The notes beneath the pieces were generated by a model. That model saw only the letters and a list, made by a program, of their open reading frames with translations, was not told the DNA's origin and did no database searches. From Angelakisella sp. (lineage in GTDB: Bacteria; Bacillota; Clostridia; Oscillospirales; Ruminococcaceae), in assembly GCA_020025195.1 (NCBI GenBank), contig JAHHSN010000037.1:1-14139 (forward strand): DNA of 14,139 nucleotides, given 5' to 3'. Of the stretch, positions 1 through 6,927 are shown in pieces; the stretch's first letter is position 1; every line of letters begins with the position of its first letter. A program made the translations under genes and the position numbers.

Positions 1-2
1 TT

Positions 3-1451
3 ACGGCACGGCGGAGCAATGACGCCTATGTGACCCTTACCGTCTTTGCCTGCCTTCTGCAGGGGAGCTTCCTCGCGATGCGCCCCGACCTTCTGGAGAC
101 CCTTTCGGGGAATCTCTACCTGCCCCTCGCGGCGGCCATCCTGCTGTTCCACACCATCGGAAAGCTCATCGACAACGGCCGCAAAAAGAGAAACTGCGAG
201 ACCGTGGCGCATGAGCCCCCCATGGAGCTTCGTCTCCTCGGCCCCTCCGAACGCCTGACCCAGTGGGCAGGCTCCCTGCCGGAACAGCCGGAGAACGTCC
301 TTCGCATCAACCGGGCCGCCTCCATGAACGGACTGGAGGGGGAGTTTGCCGCCCCCTCCCCCACCGAAAGTCTCGCGGGGGTGCTGGCGCCCATCGCGGC
401 CGCGGCGGCGCTCATCATGGCAGTGGTCTCTTATTTCATGGGGGACGGCGGGCTTTATACCGCCGCCACCATCTTCACGGCGGCGCTCTGCATCACCTCG
501 CCCTTTGCCGCTTCCATCGCCAGCGCGCTGCCCCTTGCCCGCACCAACCGCGGACTCACCAAGGCAAAGGCCGCCCTGCTCGGCGGCGCGGCGGCGCAGT
601 GCCTTTCGGAGGCGGATTCGGTCCTCCTCAGCTGTGCGGAGCTGTTCCCCTCGGGCAGCATCACCCTGCATGGGGTCAAGACCTTTGATAAAAAGCCGCT
701 GGATGAGGCGATCCTCAACGCGGCCAGCGTTCTCTGCGGCGTGGACAACACCCTCACGGCGGTGTTCCGCAGCATGATTGACACCACCGAAATCCTGAAG
801 CCGGTGGAGAGCATCACCAGTGAGGAGGGCCTCGGCATCAGCGCCTGGGTGGACGGCGGACGGGTGCTCATCGGCAACCGTCACCTCCTGCAGCAGCACG
901 GCGTGCAGGTTCCCTCGCAGGAGGCGGAGGACCGGCTCTGCGCCGGCGGACGGGAGATCCTCTATCTCTCCAACTTCGGCTCCCTTTCGGCGGGCTTCAT
1001 CATCAGCTACCGCGCCGACCGCCAGATGAGCCGTCAGCTGAAGCGTCTGGTGAAGCGCGGCGTGGCGCTGCTCCTTCATTCCACCGACCCCAACATCACC
1101 CCCTCGCTGGTCGCGCGGGTCTATGACCTCCCCGAGGAGTGCATCCACATCCTGCCGGCGGGGCTCCACGGCGAAGCCGAGGATGTCCTCGCCGAGAAGG
1201 AGACCGTTCCTGCCGCAATGGCAGCCGGCTCTCCGGCGGGGGCGCTGCGCGCCCTTTACAGCGCGGGACGCTGCATGGGCATCACCCGTGCCATATCGTT
1301 CCTGTTGGTGCTTTCGGTGCTGCTGGGCTTCGCGCTGGTGACGCTGCTGGCCTTTGTCGGCGCGGTGGGGCGTCTGACCTGGATTAACATCGGCGTTTAT
1401 CAGATTTTCTGGCTTTTGGTGCTCACTTTGGTGGGGCTTCCGAAAAATTAA
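3..1451 (+). CDS. P-type-ATPase-like membrane protein lacking catalytic motifs (5' end outside window)
   Basis: The frame is open to the window edge, so this is probably the 3' part of a longer gene; a GTG at 30 (poor SD spacing) cannot be excluded. Numbering from that GTG: hydrophobic segments at about 3-17 and 28-44, 115-137, 142-166, and a C-terminal pair at 420-445 and 452-470. This is the order of a P1B-type metal ATPase. After the fourth segment, where a CPC motif belongs, it reads ITSPF (155-159). The phosphorylation-site region reads SVLLSCAELFPSG (197-209), with no DKTGT. An N-domain-like stretch is clear at 267-284 (GLGISAWVDGGRVLIGNR). TGDN is replaced by STDPN (351-355), and GDGxND is absent near 385-410. 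The actuator loop is only about 65 residues and has no TGE. The frame is intact and GC-rich like its neighbours, so it looks maintained. I infer a non-pumping paralogue. Family resemblance is fairly sure; function is unknown. A terminator follows at once. Confidence 0.7.
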   Translation, partial: TARRSNDAYVTLTVFACLLQGSFLAMRPDLLETLSGNLYLPLAAAILLFHTIGKLIDNGRKKRNCETVAHEPPMELRLLGPSERLTQWAGSLPEQPENVLRINRAASMNGLEGEFAAPSPTESLAGVLAPIAAAAALIMAVVSYFMGDGGLYTAATIFTAALCITSPFAASIASALPLARTNRGLTKAKAALLGGAAAQCLSEADSVLLSCAELFPSGSITLHGVKTFDKKPLDEAILNAASVLCGVDNTLTAVFRSMIDTTEILKPVESITSEEGLGISAWVDGGRVLIGNRHLLQQHGVQVPSQEAEDRLCAGGREILYLSNFGSLSAGFIISYRADRQMSRQLKRLVKRGVALLLHSTDPNITPSLVARVYDLPEECIHILPAGLHGEAEDVLAEKETVPAAMAAGSPAGALRALYSAGRCMGITRAISFLLVLSVLLGFALVTLLAFVGAVGRLTWINIGVYQIFWLLVLTLVGLPKN

Positions 1452-1463
1452 AGCACCGCTTTT

Positions 1464-1494
1464 CTCCCCGTCCTTCTGGGCGGGGAGTTTTTTT
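1464..1494 (+). terminator. Rho-independent terminator of the ATPase-like gene
   Basis: CTCCCCGTCC, loop TTCT, GGGCGGGGAG forms a 10-bp stem with one G-T pair, followed by seven T residues (1488-1494). It begins 12 nt after the stop codon, so it closes the upstream gene and isolates the EF-G-like unit. Confidence 0.93.
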
Positions 1495-1635
1495 GTGCAG
1501 AAAGCCGAAAATTTGGAAATAAAATGATGCAATGATGACCTCGGATTGGAAAATAAAGGATAAAAACTATACACAATATACAAAAAACGTGGTGATGATT
1601 TGGCGAATCCCCGTGCAAAATAACCATTTTTCTTA

Positions 1636-1664
1636 TTGCTAAATACTCCTCGAAACGATATAAT
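1636..1664 (+). promoter_or_regulatory. Sigma-A-type promoter of the EF-G-like gene
   Basis: TTGCTA (1636-1641), a 17-nt spacer, then a perfect TATAAT (1659-1664). Transcription would start near 1671, giving a leader of about 53 nt. The surrounding 1495-1720 stretch is strikingly AT-rich compared with the genes on both sides. The start codon at 1724 is preceded by GAAAGGGG (1707-1714). Confidence 0.85.
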
Positions 1665-1723
1665 GAACCTATATTGCGTGTCTTCAGGGCATCGTAAGAC
1701 TTAATTGAAAGGGGTACCCTAGT

Positions 1724-3799
1724 ATGAAACAATATTCTGCGGACAAGATTCGTAACGTTGCGCTTGCAGGTCACAGCGGCGCCGGCAAGACCAGCCTTGC
1801 CGAGATGCTGTTGTTTAAGTCCGGCACGACCGACCGTCTCGGAAAGATCGCCGACGGCAACACCGTGTGCGATTTTGACCCCGAGGAAATCAAGCGTCAG
1901 GTATCGGTCTCCTCCGCCATTGCTCCCATTGAGTGGAACGGCGTTAAGATCAACCTTCTGGACACCCCCGGTATGTTCGACTTCGCGGCAGGCGTTTCGG
2001 AGGGCATCCGCGCCGCCGAGACCGTGCTGATCGTGGTTTCCGCCAAGAGCGGCGTCAGCGTCGGCACCGAGAAGGCTTACAAGCTTGCGACACGCATGAA
2101 CAAGTGCAAGGCGTTCTTCATCAATAAGCTGGACGCGGAGCACGGTGATTTCTACAAGACCTTCAACAACATGAAGGAGATCTTCGGCAATTCCGTCTGC
2201 CCCGTCATCATCCCCCATATGGTGGGTGAGAAGGTGGACTGCTATATCGATCTGGTCAATGACAAGGCCATGCGCTATGACCCCGCCGCCAATAAGCTCA
2301 TGGAGGTCGAGATCCCCGCCGAGGCGGCCGACCGCATCGAGGAGATGAAGATGGCGCTCAATGAAGCCATCGCGGAGACCGACGACGAGCTGATGGAGAA
2401 GTTCTTCGCGGAGGAGCCTTTCACCATGGAAGAGATCCGCCGCGGTATGTCCGCCGGTATTTCTTCCGGTACCATTGCTCCTGTATTCTGCGGCTCTGCC
2501 GCGACCGGTTCCGGCAGCCAGGTTCTGATGGATTCCATCGTCAACTTCCTGCCCTCCGCCGCCGACCGCGCCGGAGAGGAGACCGTGGACGGGGAAAAGA
2601 TCGCCTGCGACGCCTCCGCACCCGAAGCCGCCTACGTCTTCAAGACCGTCGCAGACCCCTTCGTCGGCAAGCTGAGCTTCGTCAAGGTCATCAGCGGCAA
2701 GCTGACCGCCGGCATGACCCCCATCAACGCCCGCACCGGCGAGCCCGAGCGTCTCGGCAAGCTGCTGTGCTGCCGTGCCAAGAAGCAGGATGAGGTGGAC
2801 TGCATCTCCGCCGGCGATATCGGCGCCATCACCAAGCTCACCAACGCCGTGACCGGCGATACCCTCTGCGATCCCAAGAAGGTCGTTTCCTTTAAGCCCA
2901 CCCAGTTCCCGGCGCCTTCCCTTTCCATGGCGGTGGTGCTGAAGGGCAAGGGAGACGAGGCCAAGATCGCGGGCGCGATGCAGCGTCTCATGGAAGAAGA
3001 CCCCTGCATCACCTTTGAAAACAACGTGGAGACCAAGCAGCAGGTGCTGTCCGGTCTCGGCGAACAGCATCTGGACGTGGTCGTTTCCAAGCTCAAATCC
3101 AAGTTCGGCATCGATGTTGACCTCATCCGTCCCCGCGTTGCCTATCGTGAGACCATCCGCAAGAAGGTCAAGGTCCAGGGCAAACACAAGAAGCAGTCCG
3201 GCGGCCACGGCCAGTACGGTGACGTCTGGATTGAGTTTGAGCCCTGCGACAGCGACAGCCTCGTCTTTGCGGAGGCGGTCGTCGGCGGCGCCGTTCCCAA
3301 GAACTTCTTCCCCGCGGTGGAAAAGGGCCTGCAGGACTGCGTAGCGCACGGCATGATCGCGGGTTATCCCGTGGTCGGCCTCAAGGCCACTCTGGTGGAT
3401 GGCTCCTACCACCCCGTAGACTCCAACGAAATGGCGTTCAAGACGGCGGCGTCCCTCGCCTATAAGGCAGGTCTCCCCCAAGCGAATCCCGTCATTCTGG
3501 AGCCGATCGGCACTCTCAAGGTGCAGGTTCCCGCCGCCAACATGGGCGATATCAACTCCGAGCTCTCCAAGCGCCGCGGCAGAATGCTGGGCATGAACCC
3601 CGCCGAGGACGGCCTGCAGGAGATTGAGGCCGAGGTCCCCATGAGCGAGATGTTCGACTTCCCGACCGCGCTGCGTTCTCTGACGCAGGGCCGCGGCTCC
3701 TACACCCTCACCTTCGCGCGCTATGAGCAGCTCCCGAAGGAGAAGGAAGCGGATGTCATCGCGGAAGCGGAGCGCATGGCGGTCGAGGAGCAGAAGTAA
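1724..3799 (+). CDS. Elongation factor G-like GTPase (EF-G-2 type)
   Basis: Translational GTPase of 691 aa, the usual EF-G length. In order: G domain with P-loop GHSGAGKTS (16-24), switch I around KRQVSVSS (57-64), G3 DTPGMFDF (80-87), G4 NKLD (134-137) and G5-like GSAAT near 257; domain II at about 300-385; domain III at about 398-470 including GLGEQHLD; domain IV with the QSGGHGQYGDV stretch near 492-502; domain V at about 597-690 with SKRRGRMLGM. The GHSGAGK P-loop, where canonical EF-G has AHIDAGK, and the loss of His in DTPGH place it in the EF-G-2/EF-G-like clade, not main fusA. Members bind GTP and the ribosome, but their cellular role is not settled. It stands alone between its own promoter and terminator. 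Family is very sure; that it is an accessory factor and not the main EF-G is inferred from the motifs and from the absence of rpsL/rpsG/tuf neighbours. Confidence 0.93.
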   Translation: MKQYSADKIRNVALAGHSGAGKTSLAEMLLFKSGTTDRLGKIADGNTVCDFDPEEIKRQVSVSSAIAPIEWNGVKINLLDTPGMFDFAAGVSEGIRAAETVLIVVSAKSGVSVGTEKAYKLATRMNKCKAFFINKLDAEHGDFYKTFNNMKEIFGNSVCPVIIPHMVGEKVDCYIDLVNDKAMRYDPAANKLMEVEIPAEAADRIEEMKMALNEAIAETDDELMEKFFAEEPFTMEEIRRGMSAGISSGTIAPVFCGSAATGSGSQVLMDSIVNFLPSAADRAGEETVDGEKIACDASAPEAAYVFKTVADPFVGKLSFVKVISGKLTAGMTPINARTGEPERLGKLLCCRAKKQDEVDCISAGDIGAITKLTNAVTGDTLCDPKKVVSFKPTQFPAPSLSMAVVLKGKGDEAKIAGAMQRLMEEDPCITFENNVETKQQVLSGLGEQHLDVVVSKLKSKFGIDVDLIRPRVAYRETIRKKVKVQGKHKKQSGGHGQYGDVWIEFEPCDSDSLVFAEAVVGGAVPKNFFPAVEKGLQDCVAHGMIAGYPVVGLKATLVDGSYHPVDSNEMAFKTAASLAYKAGLPQANPVILEPIGTLKVQVPAANMGDINSELSKRRGRMLGMNPAEDGLQEIEAEVPMSEMFDFPTALRSLTQGRGSYTLTFARYEQLPKEKEADVIAEAERMAVEEQK

Positions 3800-3831
3800 T
3801 TCCGTTTCTCCTAAAATGCAGAATAAACCCG

Positions 3832-3862
3832 AAGCGGCGGCCCTTGGGGTCGCCGCTTTTTT
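3832..3862 (+). terminator. Rho-independent terminator of the EF-G-like gene
   Basis: AAGCGGCG pairs with CGCCGCTT, extended inward by GCC/GGT around a short loop, and runs into six T residues (3857-3862). It lies about 30 nt after the stop codon. Confidence 0.92.
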
Positions 3863-4129
3863 CTGTCACGGGGGCCTTGGCCGAGGCCCCATACGGCGGG
3901 ACTGCCTTCGCACGGGAGCCTTTGGCCTATACGCTCCTTAAAAAAATCCCCCTGTGCGGGTATGCGCCAGCCCTTTTTGTCTCTTTCCACACCGGAAATT
4001 CCCATGTTACAGTGCCCCACGGCTTTTATCCTTTCCAATCACTGCTTTGCGGCGTCCGGGACGATTTCTTTTTTCTCCCCGGCCGGCATATATCTAAAAA
4101 TGAATCATGCCGAGAAAGGGGCGGAAGAG
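3863..4129 (+). other. Spacer with hairpins, no gene seen
   Basis: Between the EF-G-like terminator and the likely start at 4130 I see no convincing gene. A reading frame runs into the DUF4830-like gene from 3962, but its first 56 codons encode an unremarkable peptide without a ribosome binding site and I treat them as non-coding. The stretch holds the palindrome at 3871-3890, a second weak hairpin (GGAGC at about 3915 against GCTCC at about 3932) followed by TTAAAAAAAT, and an AT-rich patch around 4089-4101 (CATATATCTAAAAATG) that could contain a -10 element. I found no convincing -35 box with it. Confidence 0.5.
3871..3890. repeat. Perfect 7-bp inverted repeat
   Basis: GGGGCCT, loop TGGCCG, AGGCCCC. 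It starts 8 nt after the T tract of the preceding terminator and has no T tract of its own, so it is not a second simple terminator. It could be an intergenic palindromic element of the REP kind; copies elsewhere in the genome would be needed to show that. Confidence 0.6.
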
Positions 4130-4609
4130 ATGGGATTTCATTCATTCAGGTTAAGGCCGGGCGCGGTGCTGGGCTTTTTGGGAGCGCTGGTGCTGGTAGC
4201 GATGGGCGCCATGTTTTTTACCTCAGAGGAGCCGCTCGCGCTGCCGGTGTGGAGCCTCTTTAAGCGGGCGGAGTCCGGCGCGACCGCCGAGGAGCGGCTG
4301 GCCTTCCTGCGGGACAACGGCTGGGAGGCGGATGCCGAGCCGATGGAGACCCGGGAGGTCACCGTTCCCGCCGAATTTGACGAGCGCTATGAGCAGTATA
4401 ACGCCTTACAGGAGTCGCAGGGCTTTTCGCTTTCCCCCTTCGCGGGCAAAAAGGTGACGGAATACACCTACCACATCACCAATTACCCCGATAACGACGA
4501 GGTGGCGGCGCATCTTCTGGTCTATAAGGGAAAGATCATCGGTGCGGACATCTCCGCCATGGAGCAGGACGGCTTTATGGAGGGAGTAAAGCGTCCCGCA
4601 GCGGATTAG
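4130..4609 (+). CDS. DUF4830-like membrane-anchored protein
   Basis: Small protein of 159 aa from the ATG at 4130. I chose this start because GAAAGGGG lies 8 nt upstream and because it places a single N-terminal membrane helix directly after a short basic leader (residues about 11-31). The extracytoplasmic part contains AEERLAFLRDNGWE (53-66), REVTVPAEFDERYEQYN (75-91), SQGFSLSPFAGKKVTEYTY (96-114) and LLVYKGKIIGADIS (129-142). This pattern matches my recollection of the DUF4830 family, whose function is not known. An in-frame ATG at 4100 has no ribosome binding site. It lies 56 nt upstream of the pseudouridine synthase gene, which has a separate promoter. The anchor suggests it acts at the outer face of the membrane. 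Family assignment is moderately sure; role unknown. Confidence 0.72.
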   Translation: MGFHSFRLRPGAVLGFLGALVLVAMGAMFFTSEEPLALPVWSLFKRAESGATAEERLAFLRDNGWEADAEPMETREVTVPAEFDERYEQYNALQESQGFSLSPFAGKKVTEYTYHITNYPDNDEVAAHLLVYKGKIIGADISAMEQDGFMEGVKRPAAD

Positions 4610-4615
4610 CCGCTC

Positions 4616-4644
4616 TTGCATCTTCCCCCACCCCCTGCTAGAAT
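4616..4644 (+). promoter_or_regulatory. Extended -10 promoter of the pseudouridine synthase gene
   Basis: TTGCAT (4616-4621), a 17-nt spacer, TAGAAT (4639-4644), with TGC directly before the -10 (extended -10). Transcription would begin near 4651, so the leader is only about 15 nt and consists almost entirely of the ribosome binding site AAGGAGGGG (4652-4660). Confidence 0.72.
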
Positions 4645-4665
4645 AGGGGAAAAGGAGGGGGAGAA

Positions 4666-5367
4666 ATGGAACGGCTGGATAAACTGCTGGCCTCGCAGGG
4701 CATGGAAAGCCGCCGCGAGGTGAAAAAGTGGCTTGCCGATGGGCGGGTCACGGTGAACGGCGTCCCCGAAAAGCACCCGGAGCGCAAGGTCTCCCCCGAG
4801 GACGTCATCACGGTGGACGGCAGAACGCTCACGGTCAGTCCGCATCTCACCCTCATGCTCCATAAGCCGGCGGGGTTTGTCTCCGCCGCGCGGGATGCCC
4901 GCGACCGCACCGTGCTGGAGCTGGTGCCGCCCGAATACCGCAGGAAGGAGCTGTTCCCTGCGGGACGGCTGGATAAGGACACCACGGGGCTGATGATTCT
5001 GACCGACGACGGCGCCCTTGCCCATGATATTTTAGCCCCCAAAAAGCACGTCCCGAAGCGGTATCGGGTCACCATCGACCTCAAAATGGAGGAGAGGATG
5101 GCGGCCGGCTTTGCCGAGGGGATCGAGCTTTCCGACGGGAAAACCAAGCCCGCCGCGCTCCTCATCACCGGGGAGCATACCGGCATTGTGACGCTCCGGG
5201 AGGGCCGCTACCACCAGATCAAAAGGATGTTCGGCTGCTTCGGTGCCAAGGTGACGGCGCTCTGCCGCCTTTCCATGGGCGCTCTGGAGCTGGACCCGGC
5301 CCTCGGCCCCGGGGAGTGCCGCCCCCTTACCGAGGAGGAGCTTCTCCTCCTGAAGACAAGAGAATGA
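4666..5367 (+). CDS. rsuA: RsuA/RluB/E/F-family rRNA pseudouridine synthase
   Basis: Converts a specific uridine in rRNA to pseudouridine; in the RsuA branch this is U516 of 16S rRNA. The protein is 233 aa, the typical size. An N-terminal S4 RNA-binding domain covers about 1-60 (MERLDKLLASQGMESRREV, VTVNG). The synthase domain starts at LMLHKPAGFVSA (63-74) and contains GRLDKDTTGL (100-109), with D103 as the predicted catalytic aspartate. The later REGRYHQIKRMF segment (178-189) is a further family hallmark. The start at 4666 follows a strong AAGGAGGGG. It has its own promoter and a hairpin after the stop. Membership of the S4-containing RsuA group is very sure; the exact rRNA target (RsuA rather than RluB/RluE/RluF) cannot be decided from sequence alone. 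Confidence 0.92.
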   Translation: MERLDKLLASQGMESRREVKKWLADGRVTVNGVPEKHPERKVSPEDVITVDGRTLTVSPHLTLMLHKPAGFVSAARDARDRTVLELVPPEYRRKELFPAGRLDKDTTGLMILTDDGALAHDILAPKKHVPKRYRVTIDLKMEERMAAGFAEGIELSDGKTKPAALLITGEHTGIVTLREGRYHQIKRMFGCFGAKVTALCRLSMGALELDPALGPGECRPLTEEELLLLKTRE

Positions 5368-5377
5368 CAGCTAAAGC

Positions 5378-5418
5378 GGCAGTCTTTTCCATGGGAGGAA
5401 GGGGCTGCCCTTTCGTTT
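5378..5418 (+). terminator. Probable terminator with imperfect T tract
   Basis: GGCAGTCTTTTCC, loop ATGGGA, GGAAGGGGCTGCC: an uninterrupted 13-bp stem including several G-T pairs, 10 nt after the stop codon. The tail CTTTCGTTT is T-rich but interrupted, so termination may be partial. Confidence 0.65.
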
Positions 5419-5688
5419 GGTAATTTTGACTAGTTCCTGTGAACCCTCAAGGAATCATCACGGTGTGGACACGAATTCTTCATAAATTCATGGTAAATTG
5501 AGTACAGATTTTTCTCACGGGAGAAATCAACTTGTGCAATTTGCAGAATCGCCGGTCCCGGCTGCGCGGTGTCTCCTGCCGAAAACAGCAAAGAACAAGC
5601 CCGGCAATCGTCTAATTTGACTGTTATACCCCCTCTAAAATGATGAATATGACCAATGGATTTCGCCATTTTTCGTGAAAATAAGCAC
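5419..5688. other. AT-richer spacer, no gene accepted
   Basis: Longest gap in the window (5368-5791 in all). It holds a hairpin at 5507-5528 (TTTCTC ACGG GAGAAA plus outer pairs), a short GC hairpin GCCGGTCCCGGC near 5550, and a first copy of TTGACTGTT at 5617-5625 that recurs at 5689-5697. A minus-strand frame of 79 codons (5669 to 5430) lacks a ribosome binding site and I do not accept it as a gene. I cannot match a known riboswitch. A regulatory region for the following CdaR-like operon is the simplest reading. Confidence 0.45.
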
Positions 5689-5695
5689 TTGACTG

Positions 5696-5724
5696 TTGCA
5701 TTTGCACAAAAGATTATGTAAAAT
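5696..5724 (+). promoter_or_regulatory. Probable promoter of the CdaR-like/ftsEX operon
   Basis: TTGCAT (5696-5701), a 17-nt spacer, TAAAAT (5719-5724). A TTGACT at 5689-5694 overlaps the area but has poor spacing to any -10. The predicted leader is about 60 nt, ending with AGAGGGG (5778-5784) 7 nt before the ATG at 5792. Confidence 0.65.
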
Positions 5725-5791
5725 AGGAGATAACATTAGAAACAGGCAATTCCACGAGCGATAGTATTTTGATAATAAGAGGGGTAGCATT

Positions 5792-6877
5792 ATGTCAAAC
5801 AGATTATTCCAGGGCCTGGTTTATCAGATGCGAGACACCGTAGATCGTATGATCGGCGTGATCGACGAAACCGCCACCATCATTGCCTGCAGCGATCTGA
5901 CCAAGATCGGCGAGCCGAATGATTTTCTGGCGGTCGATCTCAGCGAAAACAACGACCTCTTTGTGCGGGATGGCGTCACCTACAAGCCGTTCGGCTCCAA
6001 GATGAAATCGGAGTATGCCGTTTTCGTTTCCGGTACCGATGAGCTGGCAGCCAAGATGTGCGGGATCCTCACCATCTCGCTTTCCAGCATCAAGCAGTAC
6101 TATGACGAAAAGTATGACCGCGGCAACTTTATCAAGAATGTTATTCTGGATAATATCCTGCCCGGCGACATCTTCGCGAAGGCAAGAGAGCTTCATTTCT
6201 CCTGCGAGGCGAACCGTGTGGTGCTTTTGGTGCGGGTACAGCAGGCAAATGACGTTTCCGCTTTCGACGTGGTGCAGAACCTGTTCCCCGACAAGCAGAA
6301 GGACTTTGTCTTTAATATCAGCGAGACCGATATCGTTCTCGCCAAGGAAGTAAAGCCCGGCATCGATTCCAAGGACCTCGAAAAGCTGGCGCGCTCCATC
6401 GTCGATACTCTCGGCGGGGAGTTCTACACCAAGGCACAGGTCGGCATCGGTACCGTAATCACCGGCGTCAAGGATCTGGCCCGCTCGTTCAGAGAGGCCC
6501 AGGCGGCGCTGGAGGTCGGCAAGGTGTTCGACACCGAAAAGCTCATTGTGAGCTATGACAATCTCGGCATCGCGCGCATCATCTATCAGCTGCCCACCAC
6601 ACTTTGTGAGCAGTTCCTGCGCGAGGTGTTCAAGAAGGGCTCCATCGAGAGCCTTGACCAGGAGACGCTCTTTACCATCCAGAAGTTCTTTGAGAACAAC
6701 CTCAACGTCTCCGAGACCTCCCGCAAGCTGTTTGTCCATCGCAATACGCTGGTCTACCGCCTGGAGAAGATCAAGAAGCTCACCGGGCTTGATCTCCGGG
6801 AGTTCGATCACGCTATCGTCTTCAAGGTGGCGCTGATGGTCAAAAAGTATCTGACTGCTAATCCGGTGAAGTACTAA
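5792..6877 (+). CDS. CdaR/PucR-family transcriptional regulator
   Basis: DNA-binding protein of 361 aa. The N-terminal region (about 1-105) has the layout of the sugar-diacid recognition domain of CdaR, with MIGVIDETATIIACSD at 20-35. A degenerate GGDEF-like domain covers about 135-250 (VGIGTVITGVKDLARSFREA at 217-236). The C-terminal PucR-type helix-turn-helix is at about 292-353 (NVSETSRKLFVHRNTLVYRL at 305-324, followed by EKIKKLTGLD). The family regulates operons for uptake or breakdown of small metabolites, in response to a ligand. Here the gene is the first of a cluster whose next gene, ftsE, starts 50 nt downstream without a visible terminator. So it may control, or just be co-transcribed with, the cell-wall module. 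Its ligand cannot be read from sequence. Family is sure; target genes are inferred. Confidence 0.85.
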   Translation: MSNRLFQGLVYQMRDTVDRMIGVIDETATIIACSDLTKIGEPNDFLAVDLSENNDLFVRDGVTYKPFGSKMKSEYAVFVSGTDELAAKMCGILTISLSSIKQYYDEKYDRGNFIKNVILDNILPGDIFAKARELHFSCEANRVVLLVRVQQANDVSAFDVVQNLFPDKQKDFVFNISETDIVLAKEVKPGIDSKDLEKLARSIVDTLGGEFYTKAQVGIGTVITGVKDLARSFREAQAALEVGKVFDTEKLIVSYDNLGIARIIYQLPTTLCEQFLREVFKKGSIESLDQETLFTIQKFFENNLNVSETSRKLFVHRNTLVYRLEKIKKLTGLDLREFDHAIVFKVALMVKKYLTANPVKY

Positions 6878-6927
6878 GACAGCCTGAGGAGACAGAAAAC
6901 AGGATTTCCCAAGAAGGCGGTGAACCA

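Noticed and set aside
1448..3481. 677-codon minus-strand open frame opposite the EF-G-like gene
   Set aside because: It is in exact codon register with the sense gene, runs through that gene's promoter and the upstream terminator, has no family resemblance and no ribosome binding site. The sense protein is an unmistakable EF-G-like factor.
3962..4129. 56-codon N-terminal extension of the DUF4830-like gene
   Set aside because: No ribosome binding site at 3962, and the extension would bury the membrane anchor behind an unrelated peptide; the ATG at 4130 has a good SD.
5430..5669. 79-codon minus-strand open frame in the spacer before the CdaR-like gene
   Set aside because: Not overlapping a gene, so considered carefully, but there is no ribosome binding site before its ATG, no promoter I trust and no recognisable domain. 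It could be a remnant.
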